The position numbers were made by a program, and so were the translations under genes. Positions 7,582 through 14,787 of a DNA stretch of 62,941 bases are shown in pieces. Positions within the stretch are counted from its first letter, which is position 1, and each line of letters opens with the position of its first letter. The notes beneath the pieces are model-generated. The model was not told the DNA's origin, ran no database searches, and saw nothing but the letters and a program-made list of their open reading frames with translations. The stretch is from positions 1-62,941 of the IMG/VR virus record IMGVR_UViG_3300030098_002385; one strand, given 5' to 3'. This stretch comes from a virus.

Positions 7582-8048
7582 GATTAAGTAGAAACTTTAT
7601 GTTAAGGGAGTTTGTAAACAGCGCAACTGCGGCTAGAAAAGGAATAAGCAATAAGCCTACAGAGGTGCATTTAGCTAATTTAAAGAAGCTTATAGATAAT
7701 GTTATACAGCCTGTTAGAGATAAGATAGGTCCTATAAGAATAACCTCAGGGTACAGAAGCCCAGCTCTGAATCGTGCTATAGGGGGAAGTTCTCGCTCAC
7801 AGCATTCAAAGGGAATGGCGGCGGACATACAGTTTGTAAGGGACAATGAAATGGACAATAAAGTTATCTTTGATACTATATTAGAAATGGGTTTAGATTT
7901 TGACCAAATGATTAATGAGTTTGATTACTCTTGGATTCATATATCTTACAACCCAAAAAAGAATAGAAAACAAGTATTAGAGGCTTATAAAGATGATAAT
8001 AACAAAACAAAGTATAGAGAAGTACAAACCAATTTTAAAGGATTATGA
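7578..8048 (+). CDS. M15-family D-Ala-D-Ala carboxypeptidase/endolysin
   Basis: This 156-aa protein belongs to the peptidase M15A type that cleaves peptide cross-links of peptidoglycan. The zinc motif is visible: Ser-Gly-Tyr-Arg-Ser-Pro at residues 57-62, then Ser-Gln-His-Ser-Lys-Gly-Met-Ala-Ala-Asp with ligands His 76 and Asp 83, and the final Trp-Ile-His-Ile-Ser with ligand His 121. There is no signal peptide, so release through a holin is expected, in line with the holin-like genes at 5831 and 8045. The length is normal for phage single-domain M15 endolysins. It overlaps both neighbours by four bases. Confidence 0.93.
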   Translation: MRLSRNFMLREFVNSATAARKGISNKPTEVHLANLKKLIDNVIQPVRDKIGPIRITSGYRSPALNRAIGGSSRSQHSKGMAADIQFVRDNEMDNKVIFDTILEMGLDFDQMINEFDYSWIHISYNPKKNRKQVLEAYKDDNNKTKYREVQTNFKGL

Positions 8049-8431
8049 TAAAAGGAATTTTAAATAAACTTGTTGGTGATGCAGGGAACATCATAGACAA
8101 TGTGGTGACAACTAAAGAAGAAAAGATGCAATTAAAGAACGAGATGAAAAAAATGATTCTTGATTCTGAAAATGATTTACAAAAGAATGTAACAGAACGT
8201 TGGGTTGCAGATATGAAATCAGATAGCTGGTTGAGTAAGAATGTAAGACCTATGACACTTATATTTGTTCTTGTGTGTACTATGTTATTAATATTCATAG
8301 ATGCTGGAACTATAGAGTTTCATGTTGAAGAAAAATGGACAGATTTGTTACAACTTGTTTTGATAACAATCGTGGGGAGTTATTTCGGAGGAAGGTCCAT
8401 CGAAAAGCTTAAAAATGGTAAAAATAAATAG
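8045..8431 (+). CDS. Holin of the three-helix / gene-transfer-agent type
   Basis: 128 aa. An amphipathic N-terminus with a coiled segment is followed by Trp-Leu-Ser-Lys-Asn-Val-Arg-Pro-Met-Thr, a signature just before the first membrane helix of the 3TM holin family (Holin_3TM/GTA type). Helices are at about residues 72-88 and 99-115. The C-terminus is short and basic. It begins within the last codons of the endolysin gene, so the two are coupled. It probably permeabilises the inner membrane at lysis. Confidence 0.8.
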   Translation: MIKGILNKLVGDAGNIIDNVVTTKEEKMQLKNEMKKMILDSENDLQKNVTERWVADMKSDSWLSKNVRPMTLIFVLVCTMLLIFIDAGTIEFHVEEKWTDLLQLVLITIVGSYFGGRSIEKLKNGKNK

Positions 8432-8433
8432 TT

Positions 8434-8763
8434 ATGGCTAAATCACCTGCGTGGCAACGTAAAGAGGGTAAAAGTCCTAGTGGAGGTTTAAATAAAAAAG
8501 GGGTAGCTTCATATAGAAGAGCTAATCCAGGCTCTAAACTTAAAACCGCTGTTACCACAGACCCTAAGAAATTAAAAAAGGGTAGTAAAGCTGCTAAAAG
8601 AAGAAAGTCTTTTTGTGCTAGAATGAAGGGTATGAAAAAAAGAAGAACTAGTGCAAAGACAGCAAGAGACCCTAATTCAAGAATAAATAAATCATTAAGA
8701 AAATGGAATTGTGAATCTGGGTGTGTTACACCATCTGGAGGAATGTATTCGCAACACGATTAG
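8434..8763 (+). CDS. Basic marine-phage protein (DUF6321-like)
   Basis: 109 aa, about one third Lys/Arg. The start Ser-Pro-Ala-Trp-Gln-Arg-Lys-Glu-Gly-Lys-Ser-Pro-Ser-Gly-Gly-Leu-Asn and the following Ser-Tyr-Arg-Arg-Ala-Asn-Pro-Gly-Ser-Lys-Leu-Lys-Thr-Ala-Val are, to my recollection, the hallmark of the DUF6321 family found in many marine phages. Arg-Arg-Lys-Ser-Phe-Cys-Ala-Arg-Met-Lys-Gly-Met and a Leu-Arg-Lys-Trp-Asn-Cys end complete the domain. It ends Gly-Gly-Met-Tyr-Ser-Gln-His-Asp, a tail shared with two other proteins here. Molecular function is unknown; charge suggests nucleic-acid binding, possibly in the virion. Confidence 0.8.
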   Translation: MAKSPAWQRKEGKSPSGGLNKKGVASYRRANPGSKLKTAVTTDPKKLKKGSKAAKRRKSFCARMKGMKKRRTSAKTARDPNSRINKSLRKWNCESGCVTPSGGMYSQHD

Positions 8764-8765
8764 TT

Positions 8766-8939
8766 ATGGCAAAAAAAACTGTAAAAGCTCCAGCTGGTTT
8801 TCACTGGATGAAAAAAGGAAACAATACTTTCAAATTAATGAAACACACAGGTAAGTTTAAACCACATCCTGGTGGAAGTTTAACTGCTAGTTTTGATGTG
8901 CAAAAAGTACACAGAACTACTACAAAAAAGAAAAAATAA
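8766..8939 (+). CDS. Very small basic protein
   Basis: 57 aa from the ATG at 8766, two bases after the previous stop. It has the sequence style Pro-Ala-Gly-Phe-His-Trp-Met-Lys ... Phe-Lys-Leu-Met-Lys-His, then a basic end of five lysines. Such short proteins accompany the basic cluster in marine phages. The stop overlaps the next ATG by one base. Its function is unknown. Confidence 0.7.
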   Translation: MAKKTVKAPAGFHWMKKGNNTFKLMKHTGKFKPHPGGSLTASFDVQKVHRTTTKKKK

Positions 8940-9130
8940 TGGCAAAAGATGCATGTTATCATAAGGTAGTAAGTAGGTATGGTCCTAAAACATCAGCATA
9001 TAGAAGTGGTGCTATGGCAAAGTGTAGAAAAGTTGGTGTATCTAATTGGGGTGAAGGTGGTAAAAAGAAGAAGAAAAAAATGAAACACGGTGGTATGATT
9101 GGTTGTTTATTTGAATATCAAAAAGACTGA
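8939..9130 (+). CDS. Small basic protein with Cys-Tyr-x-Lys-Val / Ser-Ala-Tyr-x-Ser-Gly motif
   Basis: 63 aa. The motif Ala-Cys-Tyr-His-Lys-Val-Val-Ser-Arg-Tyr-Gly-Pro-Lys-Thr-Ser-Ala-Tyr-Arg-Ser-Gly then Lys-Cys-Arg-Lys-Val-Gly is a short conserved unit that I recognise from many marine phages and some giant viruses. Its function is not known. The tail includes six lysines and Lys-His-Gly-Gly-Met-Ile. It overlaps neighbours by one base at each end. Confidence 0.75.
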   Translation: MAKDACYHKVVSRYGPKTSAYRSGAMAKCRKVGVSNWGEGGKKKKKKMKHGGMIGCLFEYQKD

Positions 9131-9399
9131 TGGCTGTACGTAAAACTAAAAAAGGATTAGCTCTTAAGCGTTGGTTTAAAGAGGATTGGAGAACTCCTAG
9201 GGGTAATAAAGATTACTCTAAAGGAGAAAATACATTTAGACCTACTAAAAGAGTATCAAAAAAAACACCAAGTACATGGAGTGAGTTAAGTGCTTCTGAA
9301 AAGGCTCGTGCTAAAAAAGAAAAAAATACAAAGGGTAGAGTTAGTAGATATAAAAGAAAAAAGAAAAAAGGTCTTGGTGGAATAATACAACACAATTAA
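9130..9399 (+). CDS. Small basic protein with Leu-Lys-Arg-Trp-Phe-Lys-Glu motif
   Basis: 89 aa. It starts with Leu-Ala-Leu-Lys-Arg-Trp-Phe-Lys-Glu-Asp-Trp and continues with Phe-Arg-Pro-Thr-Lys-Arg-Val-Ser and Thr-Trp-Ser-Glu-Leu-Ser-Ala-Ser-Glu-Lys-Ala-Arg-Ala. This is a motif set I associate with a widespread uncharacterised phage/virus family (probably the DUF5872 type). It ends Gly-Gly-Ile-Ile-Gln-His-Asn, close to the tail of 8434 and 28358. The pI is very high. It may bind DNA; the role is unproven. Confidence 0.72.
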   Translation: MAVRKTKKGLALKRWFKEDWRTPRGNKDYSKGENTFRPTKRVSKKTPSTWSELSASEKARAKKEKNTKGRVSRYKRKKKKGLGGIIQHN

Positions 9400-9400
9400 A

Positions 9401-9679
9401 ATGGCAAGGAATACATTAGCAGGTAAAAGAAATGGTACTTCTAGAACAGCAAAGTTCTACGCAAAAAATAAAAAATCTAGAGATAAAAAGAAAGCATACG
9501 ATACCAAATATCATAGTTCTACAGAAAGAAGAAAATATAGAGCTTCTTTAAATAAAGCAAATAAAAAAAGTAAATTAAGTAGAAAAGGTGATAAAAAAGA
9601 CATGTCCCACACTCGTGGCGGAAGTCTTATATTAGAGGCTCAAAAAAGAAATAGGGCTAGAAATAGGGGTAAAAAGTAG
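9401..9679 (+). CDS. Small basic protein, possibly HNH-derived
   Basis: 92 aa and about 40% Lys/Arg. The C-terminal half, Ser-Leu-Asn-Lys-Ala-Asn-Lys then Gly-Asp-Lys-Lys-Asp-Met-Ser-His-Thr-Arg-Gly-Gly-Ser ... Arg-Asn-Arg-Ala-Arg-Asn-Arg-Gly, matches a recurrent phage unit in which Gly-Asp-Gly-Lys-Asp-x-(Ser/Asp)-His and Asn-Arg look like the remains of an HNH nuclease. Only one of the catalytic His positions is evident here, so nuclease activity is doubtful. It is the last of five basic genes packed head to tail. Confidence 0.68.
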   Translation: MARNTLAGKRNGTSRTAKFYAKNKKSRDKKKAYDTKYHSSTERRKYRASLNKANKKSKLSRKGDKKDMSHTRGGSLILEAQKRNRARNRGKK

Positions 9680-9761
9680 TAATTAACACTATTTTGTTAA
9701 TAAAACCACTATAATTATACACTTTTTTAAAAAAAAATTAGGATATTGGGTACGTTTTGTT

Positions 9762-10199
9762 ATGAAACCAAAAACACATTTAATAATAGCTGCTGTATTT
9801 GTTACAGAAAATAAATCAGATTTAGACCCAAAACTTAAAAATCTACCAGGCAAGTGGGACTTAATCAATACAGACGGCTCCCTATCTACCATAAACAATC
9901 CATCAGAAAACAAAGACGACGATATTTTAAAACTTGCCTATATAAAACCATTGAAACAAAATAACTTAGATAATAGAACATTTAAACAAGTGGATTCTAT
10001 GGAAGCTTACATTAAATACCATATACTAAGACACCCATCTATATATATATGCGATGTAAGCCTATTTTATAATAATTTAAAAGTAGGATTTAAAATAAAA
10101 AACTTAGCAGATGAAATGGGTATAGATGAAAGAAGTATTATGTTATTTTGTGAAGAAGAAATAAAAATACCAGATTATGAAGAAATCAGAAGAAGTTAA
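9762..10199 (+). CDS. Hypothetical protein preceding the metallophosphoesterase
   Basis: 145 aa, not recognised. It is rich in Lys, Asp and Asn, lacks a signal peptide or membrane helix, and has a C-terminal helix-turn-helix-like stretch (Leu-Ala-Asp-Glu-Met-Gly-Ile-Asp-Glu-Arg-Ser-Ile). It overlaps the next start by 23 bases, suggesting a two-gene unit with the phosphoesterase. The 82-base gap upstream is AT-rich and contains a TACGTTTTG string next to the ATG, one base longer than a standard TAnnTTTG box, so a promoter there is possible but not a clean match. Confidence 0.65.
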   Translation: MKPKTHLIIAAVFVTENKSDLDPKLKNLPGKWDLINTDGSLSTINNPSENKDDDILKLAYIKPLKQNNLDNRTFKQVDSMEAYIKYHILRHPSIYICDVSLFYNNLKVGFKIKNLADEMGIDERSIMLFCEEEIKIPDYEEIRRS

Positions 10200-11463
10200 A
10201 AAGTATTTACTAGAAAACCCTGACAAACAAAATGGAGACTATGCTAATACTGCTGCAATGTTTGGCACTAACTATGAACAAGTAAGAAGTATTGCAAGAA
10301 CAATAAGGGGTTCACATTCTAATAATAGAACTAAAAAGAAAGAGAAGTTAAGCATGGAAGAGGGTCCAGAAGGTAGATTTATAATAGCAGAAGATACAAC
10401 AAGAGTAAAGTCATTAGATGATTTGCTGAAAGCCTTTGATGTCAATGATAGTGAATGGGAAGTTGACTGGTACGACATTGGTACATACGAACAAACAGGT
10501 TTTGATAATGAAAGAAAACCAGTAACCATTACAATGTACCGTTGTAAAGCAAAATTAAAAAGAGCCAACCCATTTAAAAATCTAGAACTTACAAGAAGAG
10601 AGTTGATGGAAGACTTGTCGCAACATGTTAAAAGAGTTCCTCGGCACAAAAAAATAATTAAAGGACAAGATGAATCACCACACTTGTTAGAGATTGGCGC
10701 GTATGATTTGCACTTAGGTAAGATTGGTATCATAGGTGATGAGTATAGTATGGATATTGCAGAAGAAAGGTTAATGAAAGCTATAGACCATTTATTAATG
10801 AGAGCATCGTCATTCACTATAGATAAGATATTGTTTGTAGTTGGAAATGACTTGTTAAATACAGATGGAGATAAACCAATACCGCGCACTACTAAGGGGA
10901 CTCCTCAGTTTAATAGTGACCACCATATTGAAATGTATAAAAGAGCTAGAAGGCTTATGATAATGGCTATAGATGAATTAGCTTCAATATGCCCTGTTCA
11001 TGTGGTTGTTATGCCAGGGAATCACGATGAAGAATGTATAATGTACTTAGGGGACGCATTAGAGCTGTTCTACGAGCAGAATGACAATGTTCTAGTAGAT
11101 AACACTAGACCGCTAATGAAAGGTCTTAAATACGGTAAAAACCTTATTGCGTTTGACCACGGACATAAGATGAAAGCTGAGAAAGCTGTTCAAATACTAC
11201 CTCAAAGGTTTAAAGAAATGTGGAGTGATGTAGATTATGTAGAGCTACATAGAGGTCATTTACACGGAGTTCATCACAATAAGATTGGTGCCACTAAAGA
11301 GTATAGTGGAATCACTGTAAGGAACTTAGGTAGTATGTGCGCAACCGACCAATGGCATGATGATAAAGGATATGTGGGTAATATAAAAAGGGCGCATGGT
11401 TTTATATGGAGTAAGAACAATGGATTACAAGCAGAATTCTTTTACAATGTGCCTATAAATTAG
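10177..11463 (+). CDS. Calcineurin-like metallophosphoesterase with N-terminal DNA-binding-like helices
   Basis: 428 aa. Residues about 1-45 look like a helix-turn-helix (Asp-Tyr-Ala-Asn-Thr-Ala-Ala-Met-Phe-Gly-Thr-Asn). The catalytic domain follows from about residue 165, with the phosphoesterase motifs in order: Asp-Leu-His-Leu-Gly-Lys, Gly-Asn-Asp, Gly-Asn-His-Asp-Glu, Asp-His-Gly-His and Gly-His-Leu-His. These bind two metal ions and hydrolyse phosphoesters. Nucleic acids or nucleotides are plausible substrates in phages, but specificity cannot be read. It is the last rightward gene before the convergent hairpin. Confidence 0.85.
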   Translation: MKKSEEVKKYLLENPDKQNGDYANTAAMFGTNYEQVRSIARTIRGSHSNNRTKKKEKLSMEEGPEGRFIIAEDTTRVKSLDDLLKAFDVNDSEWEVDWYDIGTYEQTGFDNERKPVTITMYRCKAKLKRANPFKNLELTRRELMEDLSQHVKRVPRHKKIIKGQDESPHLLEIGAYDLHLGKIGIIGDEYSMDIAEERLMKAIDHLLMRASSFTIDKILFVVGNDLLNTDGDKPIPRTTKGTPQFNSDHHIEMYKRARRLMIMAIDELASICPVHVVVMPGNHDEECIMYLGDALELFYEQNDNVLVDNTRPLMKGLKYGKNLIAFDHGHKMKAEKAVQILPQRFKEMWSDVDYVELHRGHLHGVHHNKIGATKEYSGITVRNLGSMCATDQWHDDKGYVGNIKRAHGFIWSKNNGLQAEFFYNVPIN

Positions 11464-11530
11464 AAAAAAGGAACTTCGGTATTATGTTTTACGCAAAAAT
11501 CAATTTGCAACCTACGCATTCCTTTTTTTC
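11464..11530. terminator. Convergent-gene hairpin, likely bidirectional terminator
   Basis: AAAAAAGGAA at 11464-11473 pairs with TTCCTTTTTT at 11519-11528, enclosing a 45-base loop with a smaller GCAAA/TTTGC stem at 11493-11508. It lies exactly between the rightward gene ending at 11463 and the leftward gene ending at 11537, with T-runs on both strands. The long loop makes it a weaker terminator than usual. Confidence 0.55.
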
Positions 11531-11536
11531 TTGTTA

Positions 11537-11998
11537 TCACAAAGATAATAAACTTTTCTTAAATGATTCTACTAGCTTTAGTTCGTTTCTTAGTCTCTTG
11601 TTTTGACTACGCAAAGTAGATATTTCTATACGCAACTTATCTACTTCAGAATTCCTAACTACAGAAGAAGAGTCTACTTCATAACCCTCATCTCTTGCAA
11701 ACATTTTTAGTTCATTGTACATAGATGAATAGTATCTAAACTTAACTCTTGTAGAGTGTTCTTTTTCGTAGAAGTGTATAGTAGCATGGTCTCTGTTAAG
11801 TATTTCACCAACTTCTACTTGGGTTAAATCAAAGCATTCTCTTAATACTTTACCAACACAAACCCTAGCTTCTGCTACCTTAGCTGTTCTCGTAGAACCT
11901 AATAAATCGCTTACGCTAACTTTAGCAAGTCTACACGTTAATATTAACAGGTTGTCTATTGATTCATTACCTGTTGATTGTTCTTTAGTTAATTTCAT
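11537..11998 (-). CDS. DnaA domain-IV-like DNA-binding protein with C-terminal coiled coil
   Basis: 153 aa. Residues about 30-85 match the DNA-binding domain of the initiator DnaA: Leu-Leu-Gly-Ser-Thr-Arg ... Glu-Ala-Arg ... Val-Gly-Glu-Ile-Leu-Asn-Arg-Asp-His-Ala-Thr-Ile-His. Arg 69, Asp 70, His 71 and Thr 73 are in the signature position that contacts the DnaA box. No AAA+ ATPase domain is present; instead residues about 118-145 form a leucine-rich coiled coil that could dimerise. It could recruit or compete with host DnaA at an origin. A perfect DnaA box lies at 23296-23304. Confidence 0.78.
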   Translation of the reverse strand: MKLTKEQSTGNESIDNLLILTCRLAKVSVSDLLGSTRTAKVAEARVCVGKVLRECFDLTQVEVGEILNRDHATIHFYEKEHSTRVKFRYYSSMYNELKMFARDEGYEVDSSSVVRNSEVDKLRIEISTLRSQNKRLRNELKLVESFKKSLLSL

Positions 11999-12243
11999 TA
12001 TAATAATTTTAGATGGCGTTTTTTTACCATTAAGTTGAACTCTTTATTTCTTTCAGCTTTATCATGACAATCCCTGCACAAGGCTGCAAGATTCTCTATG
12101 TAATCTCTGTTTTTTGACCCCCCAATCCCACGTCTTTCAATGTGATGGATGTCAACAGCTTGTCTATTACATACCGTGCATGGTATGATATCGTCTAAAG
12201 CATAGTTAAAATATTTTAAATATATCTTAGTGTGCTTTTTCAT
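11998..12243 (-). CDS. HNH endonuclease-like protein
   Basis: 81 aa with a zinc-binding HNH core: Cys-Thr-Val-Cys, then Asp-Ile-His-His-Ile-Glu-Arg-Arg-Gly-Ile-Gly-Gly-Ser, Asn-Arg-Asp-Tyr-Ile-Glu-Asn-Leu and Cys-Arg-Asp-Cys-His. The double His and Asn-Leu are the expected catalytic and structural positions. Single-domain HNH proteins of this size in recombination cassettes act as junction or nicking nucleases. Start and stop overlap the neighbours by one and four bases. Confidence 0.82.
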   Translation of the reverse strand: MKKHTKIYLKYFNYALDDIIPCTVCNRQAVDIHHIERRGIGGSKNRDYIENLAALCRDCHDKAERNKEFNLMVKKRHLKLL

Positions 12244-12593
12244 TTATCTTCATAGTCTCCTGATTCTATTAGTACACCTGAATTATCATCATTAAAGTAT
12301 AGCCATGCGTGGTGTTTCTTTTTATTACCACGCACAGCTATCTTTTTTCTTGTGTACCAAGAAGGGTGACCTTCTAATAAATCTAACATTTCCAAAACAT
12401 GTCCAGATACTTGATATACTTCACCAAATATGTTAGACACCTTTTCATGTTCATTAACAAATGGTATACCAGTATGATACATAGCATACTTATCTTTTGT
12501 AAAACCATAGTCAATAAACTTTGAATCTTTTAAAAGCACATGATTACCGTGACCTTTTCGTAAGGTTCCGTATACAAATACTAACTCTGCCAT
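12240..12593 (-). CDS. Gamma-glutamyl cyclotransferase-like (AIG2/GGCT) protein
   Basis: 117 aa. The N-terminal Phe-Val-Tyr-Gly-Thr-Leu-Arg-Lys-Gly is the substrate-binding loop of the GGCT fold, and Leu-Leu-Glu-Gly-His-Pro near residue 73 supplies the catalytic Glu. These enzymes release 5-oxoproline from gamma-glutamyl amides. Amidoligases, class II glutamine amidotransferases and GGCT proteins have been reported together in bacterial and phage gene sets for making or removing amide-linked modifications. Here the partners are at 18633 and 19978, in a different operon. The role in this phage is inferred. Confidence 0.82.
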   Translation of the reverse strand: MAELVFVYGTLRKGHGNHVLLKDSKFIDYGFTKDKYAMYHTGIPFVNEHEKVSNIFGEVYQVSGHVLEMLDLLEGHPSWYTRKKIAVRGNKKKHHAWLYFNDDNSGVLIESGDYEDK

Positions 12594-12796
12594 TTTTCTT
12601 TTTCTTCTATTGCAGACATAATGATTTTATAGTATTTTTCATACATTTTATTGTAAGTATCCTTAACAACGTCATGCATTACTAAACCTCTAAACTCATC
12701 GTAGTTATTTCTGTACATAGCTTCTTCACCATATATATTTTTGGTTTCACTTAAAGCTAGTGCTTCTGAAAGTTTCTTTGGATTTATTTTTGTCAT
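12581..12796 (-). CDS. Small hypothetical protein
   Basis: 71 aa, helical and charged, with no known motif. It ends in Trp-Gln-Ser and overlaps the GGCT gene start by 13 bases, so it is probably translated in the same message. There is no signal peptide or membrane segment. I do not recognise it. Confidence 0.6.
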   Translation of the reverse strand: MTKINPKKLSEALALSETKNIYGEEAMYRNNYDEFRGLVMHDVVKDTYNKMYEKYYKIIMSAIEEKEKWQS

Positions 12797-12820
12797 AATA
12801 ATTTATTTAAGTTAATACAC

Positions 12821-13615
12821 CTACAAAGTATATATATCACCTCCATTATAATCAAGCATTTCTACTTCATTTGGACCAGCTAATATACTAGTGTAGTATT
12901 GCAACCCACTCATGTAAAGCTCTCTACCTTGTTTAATAATATTTTTACTAAGCTTGTAAGTACATATACAGTACGGTGCATCCTTCTCAATAGCGACAAT
13001 ATAATAATCGTCATACCCCAATGCATCAAGATAATACGCCGCCTGCATATGATACTTAGCATTCATAATTAATTCTGTAAAGTTTTCTGGAGAAGCATTT
13101 CTTGTAGTCTTTAAATCTACTATATACTTTTCCTTAGTGTTAACAGCATCAAACTTACCCTTACAAAGAATATCTATATCTTTATTCTCCCATAAATATA
13201 TCTTCTCTATTTCATTACAGTTTTCTATAAGGTGAAAGTTTTTATTCTCTGATAGCTCTGCATACATACCCATAGCTCTTAAGTTATCCTTCATAGAAAT
13301 AATTTGCCTACCGTTTAATGTTTTATTAAACTTTTCTAAGGTAACCTTACCTAATGTTGTTCTTTTGTCTACATCAGGTTCTTCAACATAATGTTCTTTG
13401 TATTTATCAACACCCTCTAAGGCAAGCATATGAAAAGCTGTTCCAAACTTCATAGCTGCCGAAGGGTTTAAAGGATTTTCTAGTCTATGAACATAATATC
13501 TAGGACATTTTTCCATAAACATTTTAAGCATAGAGTTAGACATATACATACAGTCTTCGTAGTAAGTTTTATCTGTAACTTCTGCGTCTTTTATTAATTT
13601 TATTTTTGGTCTCAT
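12821..13615 (-). CDS. PD-(D/E)XK exonuclease, RecE/Cas4-like
   Basis: 264 aa. The ATG at 13615 overlaps the upstream stop as ATGA; a longer upstream start would run inside the previous gene. Motifs of the nuclease fold are visible: Gly-Thr-Ala-Phe-His-Met-Leu, then Gly-Lys-Phe-Asp-Ala-Val followed by Ile-Val-Asp-Leu-Lys-Thr-Thr (the D...DxK metal site), and Tyr-His-Met-Gln-Ala-Ala-Tyr-Tyr. It likely resects 5' ends to make 3' overhangs for annealing with the Sak4-like ATPase at 15358 and the SSB-like protein at 14788. Confidence 0.85.
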   Translation of the reverse strand: MRPKIKLIKDAEVTDKTYYEDCMYMSNSMLKMFMEKCPRYYVHRLENPLNPSAAMKFGTAFHMLALEGVDKYKEHYVEEPDVDKRTTLGKVTLEKFNKTLNGRQIISMKDNLRAMGMYAELSENKNFHLIENCNEIEKIYLWENKDIDILCKGKFDAVNTKEKYIVDLKTTRNASPENFTELIMNAKYHMQAAYYLDALGYDDYYIVAIEKDAPYCICTYKLSKNIIKQGRELYMSGLQYYTSILAGPNEVEMLDYNGGDIYTL

Positions 13616-13836
13616 ACTAATGTGTATTTTGATACAGTGGTTGAACCACCCCATCTGTTGCTAACTTTAATATCTTCACTTTCTATATTATATCCATCAC
13701 TTCTTAGTGTGTATATAGTAGCTGATAATCTAGTGTTACCTAAATCTCTTATTGCATCTAGACTTGTTATGCTTTTAAATTGCTTTAAATAATCTAACAA
13801 TCTAGTATAGTGAGTATTACTTCTTCTCTTTGTCAT
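13612..13836 (-). CDS. Winged-helix protein of a recombination operon
   Basis: 74 aa of the phage helix-turn-helix type: Leu-Asp-Tyr-Leu-Lys-Gln-Phe-Lys-Ser-Ile-Thr-Ser-Leu-Asp-Ala, then Leu-Gly-Asn-Thr-Arg-Leu-Ser-Ala, Leu-Arg-Ser-Asp-Gly-Tyr and a beta wing with Asn-Arg-Trp-Gly. This small family often sits beside recombination genes in phages. It may regulate or load on DNA ends. It overlaps its neighbours by 4 and 20 bases. Confidence 0.8.
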   Translation of the reverse strand: MTKRRSNTHYTRLLDYLKQFKSITSLDAIRDLGNTRLSATIYTLRSDGYNIESEDIKVSNRWGGSTTVSKYTLV

Positions 13837-14215
13837 TGTTATTCGGTTTTATGGTGATTAATACACCTGGTTTAACTTTATTATATTCATAGGGTTCAAA
13901 TACAGGTAATAAGAATGTTGCGTTGTCATCTTCTATCCAATGATACTTAACCATAAGGTCTTGCACTGTTTGTAAAGGGTTGACATAATCAAACTTTCTT
14001 TTACTGTTTCTTATAAACTTAAATGATATTATATAAGGGGGTTCATACTTTTTTAACTCAGTTGTAAATGCTTTTCTTAGTCTTAGGTAATCATCTTTGG
14101 TTTCTTTTATATATCTCATGGTAGTCTTACTGTGTATAAGATACTTTCCTGTCCACCTTTTTCCATTCTTACTTGATGGAACATTACCTAGTATAAAAAA
14201 ACTATTCATAATCAA
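13817..14215 (-). CDS. RusA-like Holliday junction resolvase
   Basis: 132 aa. The RusA pattern is seen in Lys-Arg-Lys-Phe-Asp-Tyr-Val-Asn-Pro-Leu-Gln-Thr-Val-Gln-Asp-Leu-Met-Val and then Ile-Glu-Asp-Asp-Asn-Ala, which supply the acidic metal ligands, and a basic C-terminal tail. It resolves branched DNA made during replication and before packaging. The start could be the Met at position 1 or 3. It overlaps the neighbours by 20 and 14 bases. Confidence 0.78.
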   Translation of the reverse strand: MIMNSFFILGNVPSSKNGKRWTGKYLIHSKTTMRYIKETKDDYLRLRKAFTTELKKYEPPYIISFKFIRNSKRKFDYVNPLQTVQDLMVKYHWIEDDNATFLLPVFEPYEYNKVKPGVLITIKPNNNDKEKK

Positions 14216-14606
14216 CTTCGTTTGGGTCTGGTATATATAAACCTAATGTTGTAGACGCAAATCGTTTAACCTCTTCTATAAACTCATTCATTTCTTTGTG
14301 AGATAGCTTGGTTGTTGATTTAGTGCTGTCTACCCATACTCCCTTTATTTGATATCTTGTTCTAAGAAACATAGATTTTAACACCTCATGCATTTCATCT
14401 TTGTCGTATCCTGTTTCTTCAGATAAAAGCTTGACGACCACTGCCCAATAATACGAGTTGAGATTAAGACTACGTCTCTTTCTCTGCTCCCCCACTGTAA
14501 TAACTACAGTTCTGCCCTCGTAACTAAGCATGTGGTCATCAAACAATTCTTTGTTTTGATAAGTCACTTTACCATTTTTTATATATGCTAAGTGCTTACC
14601 ACCCAT
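14202..14606 (-). CDS. NinB-like recombination protein
   Basis: 134 aa. Arg-Ser-Leu-Asn-Leu-Asn-Ser-Tyr-Tyr-Trp-Ala-Val-Val-Val-Lys-Leu-Leu-Ser-Glu-Glu and Glu-Met-His-Glu-Val-Leu-Lys resemble the conserved core of the NinB/Orf family, which binds single-stranded DNA and recombination mediators. It lies between the RusA-like gene and a small gene in front of the SSB-like gene. The similarity is by eye and modest. Confidence 0.65.
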   Translation of the reverse strand: MGGKHLAYIKNGKVTYQNKELFDDHMLSYEGRTVVITVGEQRKRRSLNLNSYYWAVVVKLLSEETGYDKDEMHEVLKSMFLRTRYQIKGVWVDSTKSTTKLSHKEMNEFIEEVKRFASTTLGLYIPDPNEVDYE

Positions 14607-14777
14607 TTAACAAACACAATTTTTAGTTGCTATTCCTACATTTAATAGAACAAATTTGAAACACTTTCGTGATATATCAAACTTTAATTCTATAAAAGTA
14701 AATCCTAACATTCTAAATTCTAACTTGAACTTATCTAATTGTCTTGCATTTGAGGTAAAATAATTTACTAATTTCAT
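14607..14777 (-). CDS. Small protein of 56 aa between recombination genes
   Basis: An uninterrupted frame opens with ATG at 14777 and its TAA directly abuts the next ATG. The product starts Met-Lys-Leu-Val-Asn-Tyr-Phe-Thr and ends Asn-Cys-Val-Cys, with Phe/Leu-rich beta segments and three Cys. It fills the only gap in this densely packed operon, which is why I regard it as real. The function is unknown. Confidence 0.6.
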   Translation of the reverse strand: MKLVNYFTSNARQLDKFKLEFRMLGFTFIELKFDISRKCFKFVLLNVGIATKNCVC

Positions 14778-14787
14778 ATCTTAAATT

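Noticed and set aside
13616-13654. N-terminal extension of the PD-(D/E)XK gene
   Set aside because: It lies inside the upstream winged-helix gene, whereas ATG 13615 gives a standard ATGA overlap.
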